DNA from: Bacillota bacterium
Lineage (GTDB): Bacteria; Bacillota; Clostridia; Tissierellales; Sedimentibacteraceae
NCBI GenBank assembly: GCA_029239575.1
Contig: JARBUP010000113.1
Location: forward strand, 1 to 8,574
Length of the DNA stretch: 8,574 bases
Direction: 5' to 3'
Part shown: positions 1 through 5,638 of the stretch, one piece after another
How positions within the stretch are numbered: the first letter of the stretch is position 1
How the letters are laid out: each line of letters starts with the position of its first letter
Program-made: the position numbers and the translations under genes
Notes under the pieces: model-generated
What the model saw: the letters and a program-made list of their open reading frames with translations, nothing else
The model's database searches: none
Told to the model about the DNA's origin: nothing

Positions 1-838
1 GGACGAAGTTGGTTTAATTGTTTCATATATTGATCGTAGCGGTTTTATAAAGTTTCAAGCTGTTGGAGGGTTGGATGAAAGAGTATTAAATTCTAAAATT
101 GTTGAAATCGGGGATAAAAAAATCACAGGTGTTATAGGATCAAAAGCTGTTCATTTAATGAGCGATGAAGAAAAAGGAAAGCCGGTTCCTATAGATAAAT
201 TATATATAGATATCGGAACAAATTCAAAAGAAGAAACTGAAAAACTTGTTACAATTGGTGATTATGTTTCTTTCAAAAGTAGCTATGTTGAGTTTGGAAA
301 TGATATGATAAAAGCAAAAGCATTGGATGACAGAGTTGGAGTAAGTGCTTTGCTGCAAATTTTAAGTTTAAAACTTGATGTAGATTTTTATGCAGTATTC
401 ACTGTTATGGAAGAAGTAGGATTAAGAGGTGCAATTACAGCTTCTTCTCAAATTGAACCTCATCTTGGAATTGTTATTGAAGGAACTGTATGCGCCGATA
501 TGCCTGATATAGAAGATCACTTTAAAGGAACAATAATAGGTAAAGGTGCTGCATTATCATTAATGGATAATTCAACTATTTATGATATAGATTTAGTAAG
601 AAAAGTAGCTGATATAGCAGAAAAAAATAATATTAATTATCAATATAAAAATGCTACATCCGGCGGCAATGATGCAGGGAAAATTCATATAAGTAAAAAT
701 GGAGCTAAAGTTGTTGCTATTTCAGTTCCATGCAAATATATTCATTCTCCAGTATCTGTTATGAACAAAAATGATTATAAGTCCGTTGTTGATTTAACTT
801 CATCAGTTCTAAAAGAAATATCAAATTTAAATATATAA
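1..838 (+). CDS. M42 family metallopeptidase, 5' end cut off by window edge
   Basis: Aminopeptidase of the M42 (FrvX/TET/glutamyl-aminopeptidase) family, a cytoplasmic two-metal enzyme that removes N-terminal residues from peptides. The open frame runs from base 2 with no start. Its first residues are DEVG, the end of the HMDEVG metal motif, so the His ligand and roughly 60-65 N-terminal residues lie outside the window. The TTG at 71 is internal, not a start. Visible motifs are the bridging Asp pair in LDDRVG (326-331), the catalytic and metal Glu pair in MEEVGLRGA (410-415), and the terminal metal His (743-745). At the fourth ligand position, where the downstream paralog has Asp in LDVTATGD, this protein has Glu in IEGTVCADMP (479-481). 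This looks like an accepted variant rather than a lesion, but it may alter metal or substrate preference. The stop lies 13 bases before the next M42 gene, so the two are probably co-transcribed. Substrate specificity cannot be read from the sequence. Confidence 0.93.
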   Translation, partial: DEVGLIVSYIDRSGFIKFQAVGGLDERVLNSKIVEIGDKKITGVIGSKAVHLMSDEEKGKPVPIDKLYIDIGTNSKEETEKLVTIGDYVSFKSSYVEFGNDMIKAKALDDRVGVSALLQILSLKLDVDFYAVFTVMEEVGLRGAITASSQIEPHLGIVIEGTVCADMPDIEDHFKGTIIGKGAALSLMDNSTIYDIDLVRKVADIAEKNNINYQYKNATSGGNDAGKIHISKNGAKVVAISVPCKYIHSPVSVMNKNDYKSVVDLTSSVLKEISNLNI

Positions 839-851
839 AGGAGCTTGACTA

Positions 852-1841
852 ATGAAATTTAATAGTGAATTAATGAAAAAATTATCTGATTGCATTTCAC
901 CTTCTGGAAGAGAAAATAATATAAGAGAATTAATTATAAGTGAAATAAAAGATTTTGCAGATGAAATTAATATTGATGCCCTTGGAAATTTAATTGTAAG
1001 AAAAACTGGAAAGGGTAAAAAAATTATGTTTTCAGCTCACATGGATCAAGTAGGTTTTATGATAACTCATGTAGATGAAAAAGGATTTTTGCGTTTCACT
1101 AATATAGGCGGACTGCACCCTAAAGAAATTCTTGGACAGCGTGTTATATTTGATAATGAATACGAAGGTATAATATGCTCAGAAAAATTAGAAGACAAAG
1201 AAAAAATAGCTATGAATAAATTATTTATAGATGTTGCTATCACTGATGCTACTTCTATAAAAGAAAATTTTTTAATTGGCGATATATGTGTTTTTAAAAC
1301 AGATTATTATGAAACAGATAACTGTATTATGTGCAAAGCTGCAGATGATAGAGCAGGATGTTATGTTTTAATAGAAGCTATAAAAAATCATCCTGAAACT
1401 GATAATGATGTTTATTATGTATTTTCTGTTCAAGAAGAAGTAGGATTAAGAGGTGCTAAAACTGCAGGGTACTCAGTAAACCCAGACATAGCTATAGCAC
1501 TTGATGTAACAGCTACAGGGGATAGCTTGGATGGAACTAAAATGGATGTTAAACTTCATTCTGGGGCTGCAATTAAGCTGATGGATAAATCAATCATAAC
1601 ACATACAAATATAAAAAACTTATTAACAAACTTAGCTATAAAAAATAATATTAAGTATCAATATGAAATTTTAGAATTTGGTGGAACGGATGCTGGAGCT
1701 ATTCACACACTAAGAGATGGCGTTCCAAGTGGAGTTATTTCAATTCCAACAAGAAATATTCATTCATCTGGTGAAATATTCAGTAAAGAAGATATTCAAG
1801 AATGTTTAAAATTAACATTAGCAGTATGTAGTAGTAAATAA
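852..1841 (+). CDS. M42 family metallopeptidase (complete)
   Basis: Complete 329-residue M42 aminopeptidase, close to the usual family length of about 330-360. The ATG at 852 is preceded by AAAGGAG at 837-843 with 8 bases between; this site overlaps the stop codon of the upstream paralog. All expected metal and catalytic residues are present: His63 and Asp65 in HMDQVG, the Asp165-Asp166 pair in ADDRAG, Glu195-Glu196 in QEEVGLRGA, Asp218 in LDVTATGD, and His304 near the C-terminus. There is no signal peptide, so it should be cytoplasmic, probably as a TET-like oligomer (family knowledge). The tandem paralogs could form a mixed complex or divide substrate preferences; neither is shown by the sequence. 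The family is often annotated as endoglucanase or cellulase, which is a historical misannotation. A terminator follows at 1908-1942. Confidence 0.95.
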   Translation: MKFNSELMKKLSDCISPSGRENNIRELIISEIKDFADEINIDALGNLIVRKTGKGKKIMFSAHMDQVGFMITHVDEKGFLRFTNIGGLHPKEILGQRVIFDNEYEGIICSEKLEDKEKIAMNKLFIDVAITDATSIKENFLIGDICVFKTDYYETDNCIMCKAADDRAGCYVLIEAIKNHPETDNDVYYVFSVQEEVGLRGAKTAGYSVNPDIAIALDVTATGDSLDGTKMDVKLHSGAAIKLMDKSIITHTNIKNLLTNLAIKNNIKYQYEILEFGGTDAGAIHTLRDGVPSGVISIPTRNIHSSGEIFSKEDIQECLKLTLAVCSSK

Positions 1842-1907
1842 AATAATATTTTTATTAAATATTTACAAAATATATTTATATAAAATGAATAAATTAAACA
1901 TAATTTT

Positions 1908-1942
1908 AGAACTATGTATTTTATAATGCATGGTTCTTTTTT
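1908..1942 (+). terminator. Rho-independent terminator after the M42 pair
   Basis: A 13-bp stem pairs 1908-1920 with 1925-1937, including two G-T wobbles, around a 4-base TTAT loop. It runs straight into a T-tract (1937-1942). It lies 66 bases after the stop of the second M42 gene and ends that operon. The stem is AT-rich, so read-through into the RNA candidate just downstream is possible. Confidence 0.75.
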
Positions 1943-2069
1943 ATACTATAGCAAAGTTCTAACTTTTCTATAGTATTCCATTCCGCTTTAAGGAGGGTGC
2001 TCAGGCTGTGAAACAGCCGTGGTCGGGAACCATAGGGTTCCATAGCTAAAGCATTAAAGATGCTTTTTT
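1943..2069 (+). ncRNA. Candidate structured non-coding RNA, family not recognised
   Basis: This is a GC island (about 55% G+C over 1981-2045) in a very AT-rich intergenic region, with nested dyads. Hairpin A pairs 1943-1951 with 1968-1976 (9 bp perfect) and continues inward with AAAGT/ACTTT. A closing stem pairs GCTTTA 1985-1990 with TAAAGC 2047-2052. It encloses hairpin B, GGCTGT 2004-2009 with ACAGCC 2013-2018 (GAA loop), and hairpin C, GGAACC 2026-2031 with GGTTCC 2036-2041. A terminator-like hairpin follows and shares bases with the closing stem, as in a switch. The region has no convincing ORF. It could be a small RNA, a riboswitch-like leader, or a relic of a transposon guide RNA. I tried tRNA, T-box, SAM, TPP, guanidine-I, SRP and 6S patterns and none fits. 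The promoter is unclear: a TATAAT at 1922-1927 has no good -35, and read-through from the M42 genes is an alternative. Confidence 0.5.
2048..2069 (+). terminator. Terminator at the 3' end of the RNA candidate
   Basis: The 7-bp stem AAAGCAT (2048-2054) with ATGCTTT (2060-2066) has a TAAAG loop and is followed by more T, giving six T in a row at 2064-2069. The left arm overlaps the 3' strand of the RNA candidate's closing stem (2047-2052), so the two pairings exclude each other. That would suit either a ligand-controlled switch or a simple RNA 3' end. Confidence 0.55.
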
Positions 2070-2181
2070 CATTAAATTACTTAAATATTTGATTGTATTA
2101 CGAATACAAATAGTTATTTTTGAAAGAATAAGAATACAATTATAGAATATTTATATATTTATACTTTTATTTGTAATTTTA

Positions 2182-2213
2182 TTGACTTTTTAAAAATATG
2201 ATGTTATTATAAT
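2182..2213 (+). promoter_or_regulatory. Probable SigA promoter of the amino-acid ABC operon
   Basis: The -35 TTGACT (2182-2187, 5 of 6 to consensus) is followed after 17 bases by -10 TATTAT (2205-2210, 5 of 6). An overlapping perfect TATAAT (2208-2213) would have a 20-base spacer. Transcription would start near 2217-2220, leaving a leader of about 40 bases before the ATG at 2257. The rest of 2070-2181 is AT-rich with no gene. It holds the 8-mer TACAAATA at 2105-2112 and its reverse complement at 2168-2175, plus a repeated GAATACAA (2102-2109, 2132-2139). Confidence 0.6.
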
Positions 2214-2256
2214 GAAAGTTGAAAATTGAAAATATATATAAATTTTGGAGGATATA

Positions 2257-3051
2257 ATGAAAAAAATATTATCAACACTATTAATTGCAACAATGACATT
2301 TTCATTGTTAACTGGTTGTAGCTCAAAAGAAAATACAAATCAAAATACAGAAAATAAACCAGCAGAAAAAGATACTATAGTAATGTATACTAATGCAGAA
2401 TTTGCACCTTTTGAATATTTTGAAGGCGAGAAAATTGTCGGCGTTGATGCAGACATAGCTGCAGAAATAGCAAAGGATTTAGGAAAAGAATTAAAAATAG
2501 AACATATTAATTTTGACAGTTTAGTTCCATCATTAGTTGAAGGTAAAGCTGATTTTGTAGCAGCAGGTATGACAATTACTCCTGAAAGACAAGAAGAAGT
2601 TGATTTTTCTATTGCATATGTTGAATCAATTCAAAATATAATATCTAAAAATGATGCCCCAATAAAAACTATGGATGATTTAAAAGGTAAAAAAATTGGA
2701 GTTCAACTTGGAACTACAGGTGACCTTGCAATTTCAGATTCAATTAATTTAGATGATGGTGATTTAAAAGGTTCTGGTTCTGAAGTTGTTCAATATAAAA
2801 ATGCATTAGAAGCTGCTCAAGATTTATTAGCAGGTAGACTTGATGCTGTAGTAATTGATAAACTTCCAGCAGAAGAAATAGTAAAAAATAATTCAAGTCT
2901 TAGTTCAGTTATTTTTGGTGATATAAGCGAATCTTACGGAATTGCTGTTCAAAAAGGAAATAAAGAATTGTTAGATTCTATTAATAAAACACTTCAAAGA
3001 TTAATGGATGAAGGAAAAGTTGAAGAATTCATAACAAATCATTCAGAATAA
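2257..3051 (+). CDS. Polar amino-acid ABC transporter, substrate-binding lipoprotein
   Basis: Extracytoplasmic receptor of the SBP_bac_3 family, which binds an amino acid and delivers it to the permease encoded next. I start it at ATG 2257. A longer frame from TTG 2245 would read through the ribosome binding site GGAGG (2247-2251), 5 bases before this ATG. The protein is 264 residues: a lysine-starting signal peptide, a lipobox LLTGC with Cys21 as lipid anchor, a polar linker (about 22-38), then the two-lobe domain. Arg111 in TPERQ and Asp201 in VVIDKLP match the residues that hold the ligand's carboxylate and amino group in this family (HisJ-type). The family includes receptors for Gln, Arg, His, Lys and cystine; the side-chain pocket does not let me choose. 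It is the first gene of the operon, with its own promoter, and is separated from the permease by 117 bases containing a stem-loop. Confidence 0.94.
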   Translation: MKKILSTLLIATMTFSLLTGCSSKENTNQNTENKPAEKDTIVMYTNAEFAPFEYFEGEKIVGVDADIAAEIAKDLGKELKIEHINFDSLVPSLVEGKADFVAAGMTITPERQEEVDFSIAYVESIQNIISKNDAPIKTMDDLKGKKIGVQLGTTGDLAISDSINLDDGDLKGSGSEVVQYKNALEAAQDLLAGRLDAVVIDKLPAEEIVKNNSSLSSVIFGDISESYGIAVQKGNKELLDSINKTLQRLMDEGKVEEFITNHSE

Positions 3052-3081
3052 CTAATAAACTAAAATAAAGTCTACACAAAA

Positions 3082-3117
3082 AGGCGGTCTTGCAAATTTG
3101 TAAAATCGCCTATTTTT
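3082..3117 (+). terminator. Stem-loop between receptor and permease genes (attenuator or mRNA stabiliser)
   Basis: A 13-position stem pairs 3082-3094 with 3099-3111, with one C-A mismatch, two G-T wobbles and a GC-rich AGGCG/CGCCT base. The loop is AATT and ATTTTT follows. It lies inside the operon, 30 bases after the receptor stop. Such elements usually give partial termination or protect the upstream message, making far more receptor than membrane components. That role is inferred from position and shape. Confidence 0.7.
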
Positions 3118-3168
3118 CATTTTATAATAAACAAATTAATTATATTTAAAAGGAGGACAAGAGAATCA

Positions 3169-3858
3169 ATGGAAGATTTAATAAACAGTTTTTTTAAAAC
3201 ATTTATCATTGATGGAAGATATAAACTTTTCTTAACTGGTATAAAAAATACAATTTTTATAGCATTTTGTGCAACTGTAATAGGAATTATAATAGGACTT
3301 TTAATAGCTGTTATTAGAAGCAGCGCAAAAAATAATAAAAAACTTTCTGTATTAAATGCAATATGCAATTTATATATTACTATAATAAGAGGTACACCTG
3401 TTGTAGTACAATTATTAATCATGTACTATACTATTTTCGTTAATGTTGATAATTCTATTTTAGTAGCTATTTTTACATTTGGTATTAATTCTGGTGCATA
3501 TGTGGCTGAAATAGCACGTGCCGGCATAGAATCAATTGACAAAGGCCAAATGGAAGCAGGATTATCATTAGGACTTAATCAAAATAAAACTATGATTTTT
3601 ATAATACTTCCTCAAGCTATAAAAAATATACTACCTACTCTGGGAAATGAATTTATTTCTTTATTAAAAGAAACCGCTGTAGCTGGTTATGTTCCAATAA
3701 TTGATTTAACTAAAGCAGGTGACATAGTTAGAAGTCGTACATTTGAACCATTTTTTCCGCTTTATTTCGTAGCTTTTTCATATTTAGTAATGGTAATTGG
3801 CTTAACTGCTATTCAAAAGAGAATTGAAAGGAGGTTATCTGAAAGTGATAGAAATTAA
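3169..3858 (+). CDS. Polar amino-acid ABC transporter, permease
   Basis: Inner-membrane permease of the HisM/GlnP type, 229 residues, the normal family size. The ATG at 3169 follows AGGAGG (3151-3156) at a somewhat long 12-base distance. Hydrophobic segments can be seen at about residues 28-49, 64-91, 96-115 and 195-217, with one more likely around 145-175. The sequence RGTP at 74-77 is the hallmark of polar amino-acid permeases. The cytoplasmic EAA loop, which docks on the ATPase, is at about 129-135 (EAG, three residues, then LG). Since only one permease gene is present, it should act as a homodimer (inference). Its last 14 bases overlap the ATPase gene, and the ATPase ribosome binding site lies within its coding sequence, so the two are translationally coupled. 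It is flanked by its receptor and ATPase, which makes the assignment secure. Confidence 0.95.
   Translation: MEDLINSFFKTFIIDGRYKLFLTGIKNTIFIAFCATVIGIIIGLLIAVIRSSAKNNKKLSVLNAICNLYITIIRGTPVVVQLLIMYYTIFVNVDNSILVAIFTFGINSGAYVAEIARAGIESIDKGQMEAGLSLGLNQNKTMIFIILPQAIKNILPTLGNEFISLLKETAVAGYVPIIDLTKAGDIVRSRTFEPFFPLYFVAFSYLVMVIGLTAIQKRIERRLSESDRN
3827..3847 (+). promoter_or_regulatory. Ribosome binding site and GTG start of the ABC ATPase, inside the permease gene
   Basis: AAAGGAGG at 3827-3834, 10 bases before GTG 3845-3847, lies wholly within the permease coding sequence. It decides the ATPase start: any earlier start in the frame would have to translate through it. Confidence 0.8.
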
Positions 3859-4576
3859 TAATATTAGAAAAAACTTTGGAAAAAAAGAAGTTTTAAAAAA
3901 TGTTAGCTTAAATATAGAAAAAGGTGAAAAAGTTGTTATTGTAGGACCATCTGGGTCTGGAAAAAGTACACTTTTAAGATGTATTAACCTTTTAGAAACT
4001 CCTACATCAGGTAATATAAATTTTGAAGGGCAAAACATTACTGATAAAAAAACAGATATAAATAAAATGCGTCAAAAAATGGGAATGGTATTTCAGCATT
4101 TTAATTTATTTCCTCATTTAACAGTTATGGAAAATATAACATTAGCGCCAATAAAATTAAAGCTTCAAACAAAAGAAGATGCTGAAAAAAAAGCGATGCA
4201 ACTATTAGAAAGAATAGGGTTATCTGATAAAAAAGACGAATATCCTAATAAGCTTTCAGGTGGTCAAAAACAAAGAATAGCTATCGTTCGCTCTCTTGCT
4301 ATGAATCCTGATGTAATGCTTTTTGATGAGCCTACATCAGCCCTTGACCCGGAAATGATTGGTGAAGTTTTAAATTTAATGAAAGAATTAGCTGATGAAG
4401 GTATGACTATGGTAGTTGTAACCCATGAGATGGGTTTTGCTAAAGGAGTAGGAACAAGAGTAATATTTATGGATGATGGACAAATACTTGAAGAAAATAC
4501 ACCTCAAGAATTTTTTACAAATCCCACTAATGATAGACTTAAAGAATTCCTTTCAAAAATATTATATAATATTTAA
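3845..4576 (+). CDS. Polar amino-acid ABC transporter, ATP-binding protein
   Basis: GlnQ/HisP-type ATPase that powers import through the permease encoded just upstream. I place the start at GTG 3845 (protein begins MIEINNIRKNFG, 243 residues). The longer frame from TTG 3824 would translate AAAGGAGG (3827-3834), which is clearly the ribosome binding site, 10 bases before the GTG. All ABC motifs are intact: Walker A GPSGSGKST (34-42), Q-loop Gln84 in MVFQHFNLFPH, signature LSGGQ (137-141), Walker B with Glu162 in LFDEPTSALDP, and the switch His194 in VVTHEM. The aromatic and proline stretch after the Q-loop is typical of amino-acid importers. There is no C-terminal regulatory domain such as methionine transporters (MetN) carry. 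It overlaps the permease gene by 14 bases and is the last gene of the operon, followed by a strong terminator. Confidence 0.95.
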   Translation: MIEINNIRKNFGKKEVLKNVSLNIEKGEKVVIVGPSGSGKSTLLRCINLLETPTSGNINFEGQNITDKKTDINKMRQKMGMVFQHFNLFPHLTVMENITLAPIKLKLQTKEDAEKKAMQLLERIGLSDKKDEYPNKLSGGQKQRIAIVRSLAMNPDVMLFDEPTSALDPEMIGEVLNLMKELADEGMTMVVVTHEMGFAKGVGTRVIFMDDGQILEENTPQEFFTNPTNDRLKEFLSKILYNI

Positions 4577-4609
4577 TAATAAGTTTAACAAAATTTAAAT
4601 AAGATGGAT

Positions 4610-4652
4610 AATATCACAAATTTTAGAAATAATAAATTTGTGATATTTTTTT
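4610..4652 (+). terminator. Strong Rho-independent terminator of the ABC operon
   Basis: A perfect 14-bp stem pairs 4610-4623 with 4634-4647 around a 10-base loop. It runs straight into a T-tract (4646-4652). It lies 33 bases after the ATPase stop and separates the transporter operon from the activase operon. Confidence 0.85.
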
Positions 4653-4680
4653 GTACAAATATATAAATAACTATTTGTAC
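4653..4680 (+). promoter_or_regulatory. Inverted repeat before the activase operon, possible operator with promoter
   Basis: GTACAAATA (4653-4661) and TATTTGTAC (4672-4680) are perfect 9-base inverted arms 10 bases apart, directly after the terminator and 37 bases before the next ATG. A possible -10 TATAAA (4662-4667) sits between the arms. The matching -35 would be TTGTGA (4638-4643, 18-base spacer), inside the terminator stem. A protein bound to the dyad would cover that -10, which fits a repressor site. Both the promoter and the operator role are inferences. Confidence 0.4.
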
Positions 4681-4717
4681 GATAATTAAATTACAATTTC
4701 ATAAACAGGAGGTATAA

Positions 4718-5638
4718 ATGAAAATTGGAATTCCAAAGGGTCTTTTATATTATAAATACCATGTTTTTTTAGAAACATATTTTAAAGAAATTGGTGCAGA
4801 AATAGTGGTTTCCCCAGATACAAACAAAGAAATATTAGATTTAGGAGTTAAATATTGTGTTGATGAAGCATGCCTTCCCATTAAAATATTTCATGGTCAT
4901 GTTGCAAAAATAAAGGATGAAGTTGACATTATATTAATTCCTCGAGTAATGCAATTAAAAGAAAAAGAATACATATGTCCTAAGTTTTGCGGACTTCCTG
5001 AAATGGTTTTTAACAGTATTCCAAATATGCCAAAAGCTATAACTAATCCAATTTATGCAAATAATAATACCAAATTATATAAATGGGCAATAGATGCTGG
5101 CAAATATATTACTGATGATATTAATTTAATATTTAATTCTTTTAATAGAGCTTTAATAAAACAAAGCGCTCATAAAACTGGAATTAGAAATGAAAATTTT
5201 GAAATTAATATTGCTCTTTCAGGCCACCCATATAATATTTATGAAAATTTTACAAATATGAACATAGTTGAAAAACTTAATAAATCTGGGGTAGGAGTTA
5301 TAACAGAAGAATATTTAAGCGATGATTTAAAAAATATAAATGTAAAAAAACTTTATAAAAAACCGTTTTGGACATTTTTAAGAGAAAATTATGGTTTTAC
5401 CACTTATGAAGCATTAGAAAAAAAAGTTGACGGTATCATATATTTATCTTCTTTTGCATGCGGTATTGATTCTGTAGTTACTGAATTAATAAAAGATGAA
5501 ATAGGAGATTTTCCTTTTTTAATATTAAAAATAGATGAGCAAACAGGCGAAGCTGGACTCGACACAAGAATAGAAGCATTTGTTGATATGCTAGAAAGGA
5601 GACAGGAAAATGAAAGTGACATTCCCTCACATGGGTAA
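4718..5638 (+). CDS. DUF2229 / COG3580-type protein related to acyl-CoA dehydratase activase
   Basis: I recognise this as the DUF2229 (COG3580) family, found beside or fused to HgdC-type activases; its biochemical role is not established. It has 306 residues and starts at ATG 4718 after AGGAGG (4708-4713). The N-terminus MKIGIPKGLLYY is typical. Cysteines likely to hold an iron-sulfur cluster are Cys47 and Cys52 (YCVDEACLP), Cys87 and Cys91 (CPKFC) and Cys248 (FACGID). An LSGHP motif is at 167-171. The C-terminus ends in EAG, three residues, then RIEAFVD and ERR, nearly the same as in the next protein, so the two share a C-terminal module. There is no signal peptide or membrane span, so it is cytoplasmic. 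The gene overlaps the next by 29 bases, and its ERR codons double as the next ribosome binding site. By analogy with HgdA/HgdB it may be the electron-accepting partner of the activase (inference). Confidence 0.85.
   Translation: MKIGIPKGLLYYKYHVFLETYFKEIGAEIVVSPDTNKEILDLGVKYCVDEACLPIKIFHGHVAKIKDEVDIILIPRVMQLKEKEYICPKFCGLPEMVFNSIPNMPKAITNPIYANNNTKLYKWAIDAGKYITDDINLIFNSFNRALIKQSAHKTGIRNENFEINIALSGHPYNIYENFTNMNIVEKLNKSGVGVITEEYLSDDLKNINVKKLYKKPFWTFLRENYGFTTYEALEKKVDGIIYLSSFACGIDSVVTELIKDEIGDFPFLILKIDEQTGEAGLDTRIEAFVDMLERRQENESDIPSHG
5595..5612 (+). promoter_or_regulatory. Ribosome binding site and start inside the preceding gene (first activase-operon junction)
   Basis: AAAGGAGA (5595-5602) followed 7 bases later by ATG 5610. 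Both lie in the C-terminal codons of the upstream DUF2229 gene. The same layout recurs at 6673-6690. Confidence 0.8.

Noticed and set aside
2020..2052. tRNA-like T-arm around GGTTCC, and a short TAGGGTTCC match to the guanidine-I (ykkC) riboswitch
   Set aside because: No acceptor or anticodon stem can be formed, and the second conserved half of the ykkC aptamer is missing. GGTTCC is better explained by pairing with GGAACC just upstream.
1985..2052. T-box, SAM, lysine or cobalamin riboswitch controlling the amino-acid transporter
   Set aside because: None of the conserved core sequences of these classes is present, and the transporter has its own promoter downstream of the terminator-like hairpin.
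2245..2256. Upstream TTG start for the substrate-binding lipoprotein
   Set aside because: It would translate the ribosome binding site and put acidic residues before the Lys-Lys start of the signal peptide. ATG 2257 is the sound start.
1842..2256. Mobile element in the long intergenic region
   Set aside because: No transposase remnant, terminal inverted repeats or target duplication could be seen. The dyads here fit RNA hairpins.
3117..3422. Minus-strand open frame of 101 codons opposite the permease gene
   Set aside because: It is the antisense shadow of a well-supported permease gene, has no recognisable protein family, and is hydrophobic only because it mirrors the membrane-segment codons.
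3835..4038. Minus-strand open frame of 67 codons opposite the ABC ATPase
   Set aside because: It lies opposite the Walker A region of a secure gene, with no family resemblance or good ribosome binding site. It is a shadow.
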